Counted from the first letter of the stretch, positions 1 through 6,217 are shown. The stretch is DNA of 8,842 bases from Kordiimonadaceae bacterium (GCA_014238195.1 JABABO010000341.1:1-8842); one strand, 5' to 3'. Numbers and translations: made by a program. Notes: a model not told the origin generated them from the sequence alone.

Positions 1-609
1 AAAACCACCGAACATATTATCATTGCCATCGCCGCCGTCTAGGGTATCGTCATCATTGCCAGCAAACAGGCCATCATTACCACCACCACCAATCAGGACA
101 TCATCGCCGTCACCGCCATATAGTCGGTCATGAAGATCGTCAGGGCCGCCATCAAGGGTGTCATTGCCAGTGCCGCCGCTAAGAACATCTTTACCGTTGC
201 CGCCATTAATATTGTCGTCACCAGCGTCGCCGCTAAGCGTATCATTACCGTCACCGCCATCAAGCGTATCATTATCACTTCCACCATCAAGACGGTCATC
301 ACCTGAATGACCGTATAACTCGTCATTGCCTATTCCACCATCAATAATGTCATCGCCTGCTCCACCATCAATAATGTCATCGCCTGCTCCACCATCAATA
401 ATGTCATCGCCTGCTCCACCATCAATACTGTCATGGCTCGAGCCGCCATGAACTAAATCATCGCCCGTACCAGCGTTCATTGTATCATTCCCTTTACCAC
501 CAAAGATAGTGTCGTCACCGGCTTCCCCTTCGATCAAATCATGCCCATCATAACCATAGAGGGTATCATTATAAGCACTACCCAAAAGAGTGTCATTACC
601 GCTACCACC
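1..609 (-). repeat. RTX nonapeptide (hemolysin-type calcium-binding) array
   Basis: Reading the minus strand from 609 gives 22 consecutive units of the GGxGxDxxx type, for example GGSGNDTLL, GGKGNDTMN and GGDGNDTLS. All units are nine residues long except one of eleven (GGPDDLHDRLY, near 126-94). Such arrays bind calcium in a beta-roll and fold after export by a type I system. The array continues past the window edge, so its full length is unknown. Confidence 0.93.
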
Positions 610-2584
610 AGGCAAAGAATCGCCGTCTGAATTTCCATTAATTGTGATGGTGACAATCTGGTCAGCGTTATAAGTTGAATCTGTAGCACGAACGGTGAAG
701 CTGTCAGATAGGGTGTCACCCGCGCCAAGGCTTTGAACAGCATCATTGTTCAGGGTAAATTCCCAGTCGCCATTAGCGTCAACTGTCGCCGTGCCATATT
801 CAGCACTGACATTAATCGACCAGTTGAAGCTCGTATCAGCTTTACCATCAGGGTCATCAACATCAAGATTACCTGACGCGGTAAGGCTGCCATCCTCGGT
901 AACAGCACCACTCGCTTCGCCTGTTAGGGTGTGCGGTTCGTTAACCAGCTTGGGGCCGCCAAACACCACATAAGATTCATCTTTGTTCTCATAAGGTGCA
1001 CCTATGACCAGATCGCTAAAGCCATCGCCGTTGATATCACCCGACGATACGTGTCTTCCACTGTCATCAGATGCGTCAGGGCCACTAAGGGCAAAACCAT
1101 TGGTTCCGGTTAAGCTTGATACATCAATGGTTGCTTCGAAACCACTATTCTTACCGAATAGGACATAGGTTTCGCCTGCATCTACAATTTCATCTACTTC
1201 TGTAAAAGGTGCCCCAATGACGATATCGTCATAACCATCACCGTTAACATCACCAGCGCTGGCGACCGAACTGCCAAGACGATAAACGTCTGGATCATCA
1301 CTTTTGAGGGTAAAGCCATTGCTGCCATCTAGGTTGGAAAGCTCAATAGCTGATGCAAAGCCATTGCCCTGACCAAAAACCACATAGCCTTCCCCTGAAG
1401 TTCCAGCGAGCTCTGCCCCAATAATAATATCATCGTAGCCGTCGCCGTTAATGTCCCCAGCACCAGAAACATTGTCGCCACTATGATCATTTCCACTAAC
1501 GCCTCTGAGAACAAAACCATTGCTGCCATCAAGGGCAGATACTTCTATGACGCTGTTAAAACCACCCGATGCCCCTAACACCACATAGCTTTCACCAGCA
1601 TTATCTTTACTATTAGGATCGGCTTTTTGTGCCCCTACAATAATGTCATCATATCCATCGCCGTTCAAATCACCAGCGCTGGAGACTGAATAGCCGGTCA
1701 CGTCGCCGTTATCATATCCATTGCCAGAAGCTCCTTGAATGACAAAACCATTGCTTCCATCAAGACTGGACATGTCCATAAATGCGTCAAAGCCGCTATC
1801 CTTACCAAACACGACATAGCCTGCGCCAGCATAATTGTTTGCACCGTAACCGCCAATAATGATATCATCATAACCATCACCGTTGATATCCCCTGCACTG
1901 GAGACACTAGTCCCAAAAAATGAATAGTCTGCACCGTTTAGGGTAAAGCCATCTGAGCCATCAAGGCTGCTAAGGTTTAAGGAAGTAGGGAAAAAATTAC
2001 CGTCATCAGCATTTTTACCAAATATAATATAGCTATTATCCCCAACATTTAATACCTCAGATTGATCGTTATAATGGAATCCAGCCCCGATAATAATATC
2101 ATCGTAACCATCGCCGTTAATGTCCCCAGCATTATAGGCAGAACCACCATTATAATCCGCACCATCAGTGGGACTGTTAGAATTATCATCTATCTTAAAA
2201 CCATTGTCGCCGTCCAAGTCCGCAAGATTGTAGGAAGCTGCGAAACCAGTAACCTGATCTTCTGTCCCCACGCGGTCCGTGACAGTGATAGACAGGGCCT
2301 TGCACGGCGCTCTCACTCACACCATCGCTAGCTGTGACTACAATGTTATAGATGTTATCGGTATCATCATCCACGGGGGCTTCATAATCTGGTGTGCTGT
2401 TAAACCGCAGTTCACCCGTGCTGGTATCAATCGTAAAATCACCCGCATCTACGCCGCCAGATATACTGTAAGTAAGCCCAGCGTCTGCCAGTCCACTATT
2501 TAAGGATGCTTGCACATTATGCACAACGCCCGTGAGGTTTTCTTCTACACTGTCATGGTTACTGGAATTGAAATTTATGGTCAT
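1..2584 (-). CDS. Large RTX/FG-GAP/VCBS secreted protein, 5' part, frameshifted and cut by window edge
   Basis: This is the N-terminal ~861 codons of a probable type-I-secreted adhesin-like or cell-surface protein. I read it by translating the minus strand directly. Residues 1-96 form a cadherin-like domain (YSISGG, GELRFNSTPDYE, IVVTASDG). Residues about 118-545 hold six FG-GAP repeats with the calcium-loop core DINGDGYDD. Residues about 546-653 are a VCBS-like domain (TGEASGAVTEDG, ATVDANGDWEFTL). From residue 659 on there are RTX nonapeptides such as GGAGDDIID. There is no N-terminal signal peptide, which fits type I secretion; the C-terminal secretion signal would lie outside the window. 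The start ATG (2582-2584) has AAGGGA five bases upstream. The frame shifts once: the first frame reads VQG and then garbage to a stop at 2195-2197, while the other frame resumes as LSITVTD near 2295 and stays open to position 1. One surplus C on the coding strand explains this. It could be a real inactivating mutation or a sequence error. Ligand and role are unknown. Confidence 0.88.
334..414 (-). repeat. Three perfect 27-bp tandem repeats inside the RTX array
   Basis: Three identical 27-base units lie at 334-360, 361-387 and 388-414, and the first 13 bases of a fourth follow at 415-427. Each encodes the nonapeptide GGAGDDIID. Other RTX units in the array share the amino-acid pattern but differ in DNA sequence, so these three look like a recent duplication by slippage or recombination. 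Confidence 0.95.
613..948 (-). other. VCBS-like domain of the RTX protein
   Basis: Residues about 546-658 of the RTX protein show the VCBS pattern: LTGEASGAVTEDG near the start, NLDVDDPDG, YGTATVDANGDWEFTLNN in the middle, and SDSFTVRATD then VTITINGN at the end. VCBS domains are common in large proteobacterial surface and biofilm proteins, where they act as spacer or adhesion modules. Here the domain separates the FG-GAP part from the RTX array. Confidence 0.8.
961..2220 (-). repeat. Six FG-GAP repeats (beta-propeller) in the RTX protein
   Basis: Six copies of a roughly 70-residue unit follow one another. Each holds a GSNGF-type strand, a SSAGD(I/L/V)NGDGYDDI(I/V)IGA calcium loop and a YVVFG strand. 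The DxNGDG cores start (minus strand) at 2124, 1890, 1671, 1455, 1251 and 1038, giving periods of 204-234 bases. FG-GAP repeats fold as blades of an integrin-alpha-like propeller and usually mediate binding. The last copy is the most diverged (DINGDGFSDLVIG). Confidence 0.9.
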
Positions 2585-2589
2585 GATGT

Positions 2590-2595
2590 TCCCTT
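2590..2595 (-). promoter_or_regulatory. Ribosome binding site of the RTX gene
   Basis: On the minus strand AAGGGA lies five bases before the ATG at 2584. This supports the start of a protein with no signal peptide. I found no convincing -35/-10 pair upstream on this strand. Confidence 0.6.
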
Positions 2596-2930
2596 GGAGC
2601 TGAATGAATGTACTCTCTCTTTTAAACCCGTATCTACTGCCTAAAGCATCTCGCTAAAGCGCTGAATATTATCTTAGTCCTTTACCCGCATTGGCCCACA
2701 TTTGGTTTGCACTTGGCGTGTTATCAAAAAACAATTCGTAGGGCCGATAAAATCGAAACATACTAAAGTAGATGGTTAACAAAGCATTACACCTTTAAGT
2801 AGAAGTCAATAATAATTACGAATCCGTAAAAATTTCTTAGTCAAAGAAAATCAAAATATTATCCTTATAAAATAATCAGTTAAAAATATTATGATAAGAT
2901 TTTAAAATTAGGTCTTGCGCAATATGCTTT

Positions 2931-2954
2931 AGTGTACTACATAACTAATACACC
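2931..2954. promoter_or_regulatory. Possible YtrA-family operator (AGTGTA-N12-TACACC)
   Basis: An inverted repeat AGTGTA (2931-2936) and TACACC (2949-2954), with five of six bases pairing, is separated by 12 bases. As I remember it, the Bacillus subtilis YtrA operator is AGTGTA-N13-TACACT, and a YtrA-type regulator gene lies downstream at 3536. A weak -35/-10 pair, TTGCGC (2915-2920) and TACATA (2938-2943) with a 17-base gap, would overlap the site. The distance to the operon (about 440 bases to the first possible start) argues for caution. Confidence 0.3.
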
Positions 2955-3166
2955 GCAACGATAAAGCACCAATACAGAAGTGTAAAAAACGAACGGTGAA
3001 ACGGTCTGAGCGATAACAACAGTATAAATAAGCACGCTCAGCGAGGAAAAAAATGGCCATAGAAACTCAAAAGGGTTCGGGCAGTTGGGACACGGCAGCG
3101 AGGATATAAGCGTCCACAAAGAGGCGCACCTGCTTAGTAAGGTATGAAGTTCTAGCTAAGTAGATA

Positions 3167-3220
3167 AAGTGAGACCAATGAATAATGATCTTATTATTCA
3201 TTAATAGGTCGAACCGACAT
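3167..3220 (+). repeat. Palindromic intergenic repeat, copy A (truncated)
   Basis: This copy shares GAGACCAATGAATAATG and GTCGAACCGA with copy C. Its core is a perfect 10-bp hairpin: AATGAATAAT (3177-3186) pairs with ATTATTCATT (3193-3202) around the loop GATCTT. An outer GACC/GGTC stem (3173-3176 with 3207-3210) extends it. The right half seen in copies B and C (the TATAGCC hairpin) is absent; instead a different short hairpin, ATGGGA/TCCCAT, lies at 3223-3240. Confidence 0.75.
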
Positions 3221-3380
3221 AAATGGGAGGGTAATCCCATAACTTTAAAATTGATGTGCAGGGTTTTGGCAGCGCTTAATCCCTGCAAATCAGATAACAG
3301 CGAGGCTGAAAACAGCCCCGATAAAACGACAGAAAATAAGCATAAGCCCACAATAAGGGTAAACCCAAATAAGGTTAATG

Positions 3381-3385
3381 AGGAG
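3381..3385 (+). promoter_or_regulatory. Ribosome binding site of the 42-codon small ORF
   Basis: AGGAG lies seven bases before the ATG at 3393. It is one of the best Shine-Dalgarno matches in the window, yet no recognisable gene uses it other than the small ORF. Confidence 0.5.
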
Positions 3386-3392
3386 AAAAACA

Positions 3393-3521
3393 ATGCCGAT
3401 AAGACCATATCATAAAGTGAAACGAATGGAACGCCGCAGCCGTAATAAAGCCCGCCAAACAGCGTGCTTGATGACAGTTACCCCTGCTGTGAATATTATT
3501 TCGCTGGCACAAACCCAATAG
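3393..3521 (+). CDS. Possible small ORF, 42 aa, very basic; leader of the GntR-ABC operon
   Basis: I do not recognise this gene. The ATG follows AGGAG with a seven-base gap, and the frame ends with TAG at 3519-3521, fourteen bases before the start of the GntR gene. The N-terminal half is rich in Arg and Lys (MPIRPYHKVKRMERRSRNK), and the C-terminal half is mildly hydrophobic. There is no signal peptide or clear membrane segment. Its position, just before the ribosome site of the regulator, suggests either a short leader peptide that couples translation or a genuine small protein of the operon. Chance is also possible, since the frame is short and has no known homologue that I can name. If the GntR gene actually used the upstream GTG at 3464, the two would overlap in different frames. 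Confidence 0.4.
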   Translation: MPIRPYHKVKRMERRSRNKARQTACLMTVTPAVNIISLAQTQ

Positions 3522-3535
3522 ATAGGGGAATAATT

Positions 3536-3895
3536 ATGACGCCGGATTGGAGCGACAATCAGCCGATCTACCGGCAACTGAAAGACAAAGTGGTCAGCGC
3601 CATCATGGATGGATCACTTATTGAGGGGGAAGCTTTGCCCTCTGTCAGAAATGTTGCTGTCGATCTGCAAATTAACCCACTTACTGCATCAAAAGCTTAT
3701 CAGGAGCTCGTTATGGATGGACTTGTTGAGAAACGTCGCGGACGCGGTATGTTCGTGATTGAAGGGGCGCGTGACCGTTTGCTGGAAGCCGAGCGCACGC
3801 GTTTTATTGAAGATGAATGGCCGCGTGTGGTGGAAACTATTCGCCGCCTTGGTTTTGACGCTGATGAGCTGCTGAAAAGCAGTTTAAGTCATTAG
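3536..3895 (+). CDS. GntR-family transcriptional regulator, YtrA subfamily
   Basis: This is a 119-residue DNA-binding repressor that probably controls its own operon. Residues 9-75 are the GntR winged helix: QPIYRQLKDKV, then PSVRNVAVDL with the recognition helix through TASKAYQEL, and the wing GLVEKRRGRGMFV. Only about 45 residues follow, which is the short dimerisation tail typical of YtrA-type members rather than the larger FadR or HutC effector domains. I chose ATG 3536 because AGGGGA (3524-3529) sits six bases upstream and the protein then starts just before the conserved domain. A GTG at 3464 would add 24 unconserved residues. The ABC ATPase starts nine bases after the stop. YtrA-type regulators usually sit next to ABC exporter genes and respond to envelope stress or peptide antibiotics; the signal here is unknown. 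Confidence 0.93.
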   Translation: MTPDWSDNQPIYRQLKDKVVSAIMDGSLIEGEALPSVRNVAVDLQINPLTASKAYQELVMDGLVEKRRGRGMFVIEGARDRLLEAERTRFIEDEWPRVVETIRRLGFDADELLKSSLSH

Positions 3896-3899
3896 GAGG
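3894..3899 (+). promoter_or_regulatory. Ribosome binding site of the ABC ATPase gene
   Basis: A perfect AGGAGG overlaps the TAG stop of the regulator and lies five bases before ATG 3905. The arrangement points to one transcript with coupled translation. Confidence 0.75.
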
Positions 3900-3904
3900 T
3901 CGGT

Positions 3905-4792
3905 ATGTCAGAAACAGTTATAAAAGCGACAGGCCTTACAAAATCATTTGGTGATTTTCATGCGTTAAATAATGTTAATGTGGAAATTGGGCTAGGCCGT
4001 ATTGTCGGTGTGATTGGTGAAAATGGCGCTGGGAAAACAACATTTTTAAATGTCATCCTTGGGCTTTGCTCCTATGAAGGAAACCTTGATGTTTTAGGGC
4101 GTAATCCCGCCCGTGAACGCGATGATCTGATGCGCGACGTTTGCTTTATCGCCGATGTTGCAACGCTGCCTAAATGGATGAAGGTTAAGGATGTTTTCGA
4201 TTATGTTGAAAGCGTGCACCCCAAATTTGACAGGGCAAAAGCCATGGGTTTTTTAAGCCGTACGAGCGTGCCGCTTGACAAAAAAGTACGCGCCTTATCA
4301 AAAGGCATGATGGTGCAAGTGCATCTTGCTGTGGTGATGTCGATTGATGCGAAACTTTTGGTGCTGGATGAACCAACACTTGGCCTAGACATTATGTTCC
4401 GCAAGCAGTTTTATCAAAGCTTGCTGGAAGAATATTTCGATGAAGACCGCACCATTATCATCACCACGCACCAAGTGGAAGAAATCGAACATATTCTTAC
4501 TGATGTGATTTTTATCAAAAGCGGTGATATTGTGCTGGAAGCAGAAATGGATGATCTTGGCAGCCAGTTCAATGAAGTGCGGGTGACAAAAGGTAAAGAG
4601 GATGAAGCAAAAGCCCTTGGCCCAATGCGCCTTGGATCCAGTTTTGGTCGTACAACGGCAACCTATCAAAATAAAGACCGTGAAACATTGGCAAGCTTGG
4701 GTGAAGTACGCGGCCTGGGACTTGCGGATATATTCGTGGCAACTATGTCCCAAAATGGGGCCAACTCTAACGACACAGGAGACGGGCAATGA
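3905..4792 (+). CDS. ABC transporter ATP-binding protein (YtrB-like)
   Basis: This 295-residue cytoplasmic ATPase energises the permease encoded next. Walker A is GENGAGKTT at residues 38-46 with Lys44. The signature reads LSKGM (131-135), the variant of LSGGQ seen in YtrB and related exporters. Walker B is LLVLDEPT (151-158) with catalytic Glu156, the D-loop follows as LGLD (159-162), and the switch histidine is His189 in TTHQVEE. The region where the Q-loop glutamine is expected reads FIADVATLP (81-89) with no Gln, as in several members of this group. About 100 residues follow the core and end in a polar, low-complexity tail. The stop overlaps the permease start (ATGA, 4789-4792), so the two are translationally coupled. 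The substrate cannot be told from the ATPase. Confidence 0.95.
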   Translation: MSETVIKATGLTKSFGDFHALNNVNVEIGLGRIVGVIGENGAGKTTFLNVILGLCSYEGNLDVLGRNPARERDDLMRDVCFIADVATLPKWMKVKDVFDYVESVHPKFDRAKAMGFLSRTSVPLDKKVRALSKGMMVQVHLAVVMSIDAKLLVLDEPTLGLDIMFRKQFYQSLLEEYFDEDRTIIITTHQVEEIEHILTDVIFIKSGDIVLEAEMDDLGSQFNEVRVTKGKEDEAKALGPMRLGSSFGRTTATYQNKDRETLASLGEVRGLGLADIFVATMSQNGANSNDTGDGQ

Positions 4793-5718
4793 ATACGATG
4801 CAAGCCCTTGTAAAAAGGGAATTTCTTGAAAATCAAAATGGGTATTTTCGTACCCCGTTGGTATTATGCGGCATAACAATTTTACTGCTTTTTGTATCCT
4901 TGTCTGGCTTAAGTGGTGGTGCGATCCAACTTGAAGAATTTGCACTGAGCGATATTACCTCGGTGTCAGAAGTTCTTGAACGCGCTAAAGCCCAAAAAGG
5001 AGAAGAACTACCAACAGCCATAGCCATCGCGTATAATGTGCTCACTATGGCGGTTTGGATTGCCCTGCCTTTCGTGATTTTCTTTTCACTGCTTGGTAGT
5101 TTGTATGAAGAACGCCGTGATCGCTCAATCTTGTTTTGGAAGTCTATGCCCGTTGCAGATTGGCAGGAAATACTTGCAAAATTGTTGATGAGTATCCTTG
5201 GTACTCCAATCATCTTTTTGACTATCGCGATTGTCGGGCAATTGATCATTGCGGTGATTTTCAGTGTGATTGTGATTTTTCAGGGTGGACCCGTACTAGA
5301 ACTTTGGCCCCTTGGCGCTATGATTGAGGGCTGGTTTGCCCTGGCGGTGCATTTTATATCTTATATGTTTTGGGCGCTGCCGATCTTTGCTTGGATAATG
5401 CTTGTTTCTGCCTACGCTAATCGTATGCCGTTTTTGTTCGCAATATTGCCGCCTGTGGTATTGATAGTCTTAGAAAATATCTTTTTTGACAGCCAATCCT
5501 TAGCACGCTGGCTTGGGTTGCACCTTGGCGGCTGGATGGAAAAGGGCATGCGCTTCACTGACACGATTGCAGGGCCAAGAGAATTACATGCGCAATCCAT
5601 GGAGACCGTTTTAAGTGCTTTTACATATTCGCTGGGTAACGGGCATATGTGGTTAGGAATACTGGTGGCTGGGGCTTTGTTTTATGGCACAGTCGAATTA
5701 CGCAAACGTGCAGTGTAG
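4789..5718 (+). CDS. ABC-2-type transporter permease
   Basis: This 309-residue integral inner-membrane protein is the transport partner of the upstream ATPase. A short cytoplasmic N-terminus (MQALVKREFLENQ) precedes a first hydrophobic segment at about 23-41. An acidic extracytoplasmic loop follows (about 45-80), then further segments at about 84-105, 134-165 (long enough for one or two helices), 180-210, 213-232 and 285-303. The cytoplasmic stretch LYEERRDRSILFWKSMP (105-121) after the second segment is typical of ABC-2 permeases, probably a coupling helix that touches the ATPase. The protein ends in a basic tail (LRKRAV). AGGAGA (4777-4782) lies six bases before ATG 4789. Two permeases or a permease dimer would complete the exporter; only one is encoded here, so a homodimer is likely. 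Confidence 0.92.
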   Translation: MNTMQALVKREFLENQNGYFRTPLVLCGITILLLFVSLSGLSGGAIQLEEFALSDITSVSEVLERAKAQKGEELPTAIAIAYNVLTMAVWIALPFVIFFSLLGSLYEERRDRSILFWKSMPVADWQEILAKLLMSILGTPIIFLTIAIVGQLIIAVIFSVIVIFQGGPVLELWPLGAMIEGWFALAVHFISYMFWALPIFAWIMLVSAYANRMPFLFAILPPVVLIVLENIFFDSQSLARWLGLHLGGWMEKGMRFTDTIAGPRELHAQSMETVLSAFTYSLGNGHMWLGILVAGALFYGTVELRKRAV

Positions 5719-5721
5719 GAG
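5717..5721 (+). promoter_or_regulatory. Ribosome binding site of the 43-codon small ORF
   Basis: AGGAG overlaps the last two bases of the permease stop codon and lies six bases before ATG 5728. It matches the pattern used by the other genes of the operon. Confidence 0.6.
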
Positions 5722-5727
5722 AAGACT

Positions 5728-5859
5728 ATGTGCAAGAAAACACTATTATCGCGTATGGCGCAAATAGAAAAAGCGGAAGCTTTGCCAGTGGACTTAATTC
5801 GATACGCAAAAACTAAATCGGGGGAAAAGTGTAAGCGAAACATTATAGCGAGCCAATGA
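5728..5859 (+). CDS. Small ORF, 43 aa, last gene of the ABC operon; unknown function
   Basis: I do not recognise this protein. ATG 5728 follows the permease stop by nine bases and has AGGAG at ideal spacing, the same layout as at the ATPase and permease starts. The product begins MCKKTLLSRMAQIEKAEAL, is basic (ten Lys, four Arg), has two cysteines (Cys2 and Cys35), and lacks a membrane segment. The central part (about 7-30) could form an amphipathic helix. The stop TGA (5857-5859) falls within repeat copy B, so roughly the last five codons (IIASQ region) are read from the repeat and the original C-terminus may have been replaced. It may be an accessory protein of the exporter or a degraded remnant of a longer gene. 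Confidence 0.55.
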   Translation: MCKKTLLSRMAQIEKAEALPVDLIRYAKTKSGEKCKRNIIASQ

Positions 5860-5959
5860 ATAACGATCTTATTATTCATTAAACGCTTTGGGATAAGTCA
5901 AGCCGTAACAAATGCTTATAGCCAAATCAGGGGATAAAATTCACTGCATTTGGCTATAG
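5844..5959 (+). repeat. Palindromic intergenic repeat, copy B (complete)
   Basis: This copy runs from TATAGCGAG to GGCTATAG and contains two hairpins. The first pairs AATGAATAA (5855-5863) with TTATTCATT (5872-5880). The second pairs TATAGCCAAAT (5917-5927) with ATTTGGCTATA (5948-5958), a perfect 11-bp stem around a 20-base loop. Compared with copy C it carries about 12 extra bases after the first hairpin (near 5881-5892). The left end overlaps the 3' end of the 43-codon ORF. It may serve as an mRNA 3'-end structure for the operon, though there is no T-tract for a classical terminator. Confidence 0.8.
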
Positions 5960-6022
5960 CTCTTTAAATCCTTCTTCTATGAAAAGACAGCTATGCTGGC
6001 CTTTCAAGCTTGGATTGCTAAA

Positions 6023-6131
6023 GCTATAGCGAGACCAATGAATAATGAGATCATTATTTATTGATAAGTCGAACCGATACAAATACTTATAGCCAAATAA
6101 GGGGATCAATATTCACCGCAATTGGCTATAG
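6023..6131 (+). repeat. Palindromic intergenic repeat, copy C (complete)
   Basis: This copy starts GCTATAGCGAGACC and ends TTGGCTATAG. The first hairpin pairs AATGAATAATGA (6037-6048) with TCATTATTTATT (6051-6062), twelve pairs with one G-T type mismatch and a two-base gap. The second pairs TATAGCCAA (6088-6096) with TTGGCTATA (6122-6130). The outer ends are an 8-base inverted repeat, GCTATAGC against its near match at the right end. It has the same orientation as copies A and B, 63 bases after the end of B. Confidence 0.8.
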
Positions 6132-6217
6132 TTTAGTAAACAAGGACTATTCACCCTAAAAAATACCCAAGTCCCAAGTTCCATCATAGTATTGTAAGGT
6201 TTGTCCTGTCTGAATTC

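Larger units (their letters stand above)
2596..3392. other. A+T-rich intergenic spacer between divergent RTX gene and ABC operon
   Basis: About 800 bases separate the divergently read RTX gene and the ABC operon. The left half (about 2760-2940) is very A+T-rich. It holds a direct repeat CTAAAGC at 2641-2647 and 2654-2660 near the RTX start. An inverted repeat CTGAGCG/CGCTCAG lies at 3006-3012 and 3035-3041. The operator-like site and repeat copy A are listed separately. Open frames here are short, and those on both strands around 3067-3415 run through the palindromic repeat without a ribosome site, so I call no gene. A long 5' leader or a small RNA is possible but not shown. Confidence 0.6.

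Noticed and set aside
93..1934. Several minus- and plus-strand short frames inside 93-1934, with Met/Thr/Leu-rich translations
   Set aside because: They are out-of-frame readings of the repetitive RTX and FG-GAP DNA. The true frame is open through the whole region.
3053..3109. 18-codon ORF after GAGG, downstream of an inverted repeat and a TATAAA sequence
   Set aside because: It is too short, it has no -35 at proper spacing before TATAAA, and nothing supports translation beyond the GAGG.
3067..3408. Minus-strand open frame of 113 codons with a hydrophobic N-terminus, and plus-strand frame at 3185-3415
   Set aside because: Neither has a ribosome site, both run through repeat copy A, and the composition is low-complexity. 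They look like chance frames in A+T-rich spacer.
3468..3499. Possible promoter TTGATG followed by AATATT or TATTAT before the regulator, with a 4-bp ACAG/CTGT palindrome
   Set aside because: The spacing fits only a poor -10, or is 20 bases for the better one, and the palindrome is too short to rise above chance.
3464..3535. Upstream GTG start that would lengthen the GntR regulator by 24 residues
   Set aside because: The added residues are outside the family domain, and the ATG at 3536 has a good ribosome site six bases upstream.
4385..5249. Long minus-strand frames (4385-4945 and 4833-5249)
   Set aside because: They are antisense to the clear ABC ATPase and permease genes and show no recognisable domain or ribosome site.
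5682..5879. Minus-strand frame beginning MNNKIVIHW, resembling an internal peptide MNNKIIIHW of the frame at 3067-3408
   Set aside because: The shared peptide comes from the palindromic core of the repeat, not from a protein family. The rest overlaps the permease end and the 43-codon ORF on the other strand.
5860..6022. Rho-independent terminator after the ABC operon
   Set aside because: The hairpins of repeat copy B are A+T-rich or have a 20-base loop, and none is followed by a T-tract.
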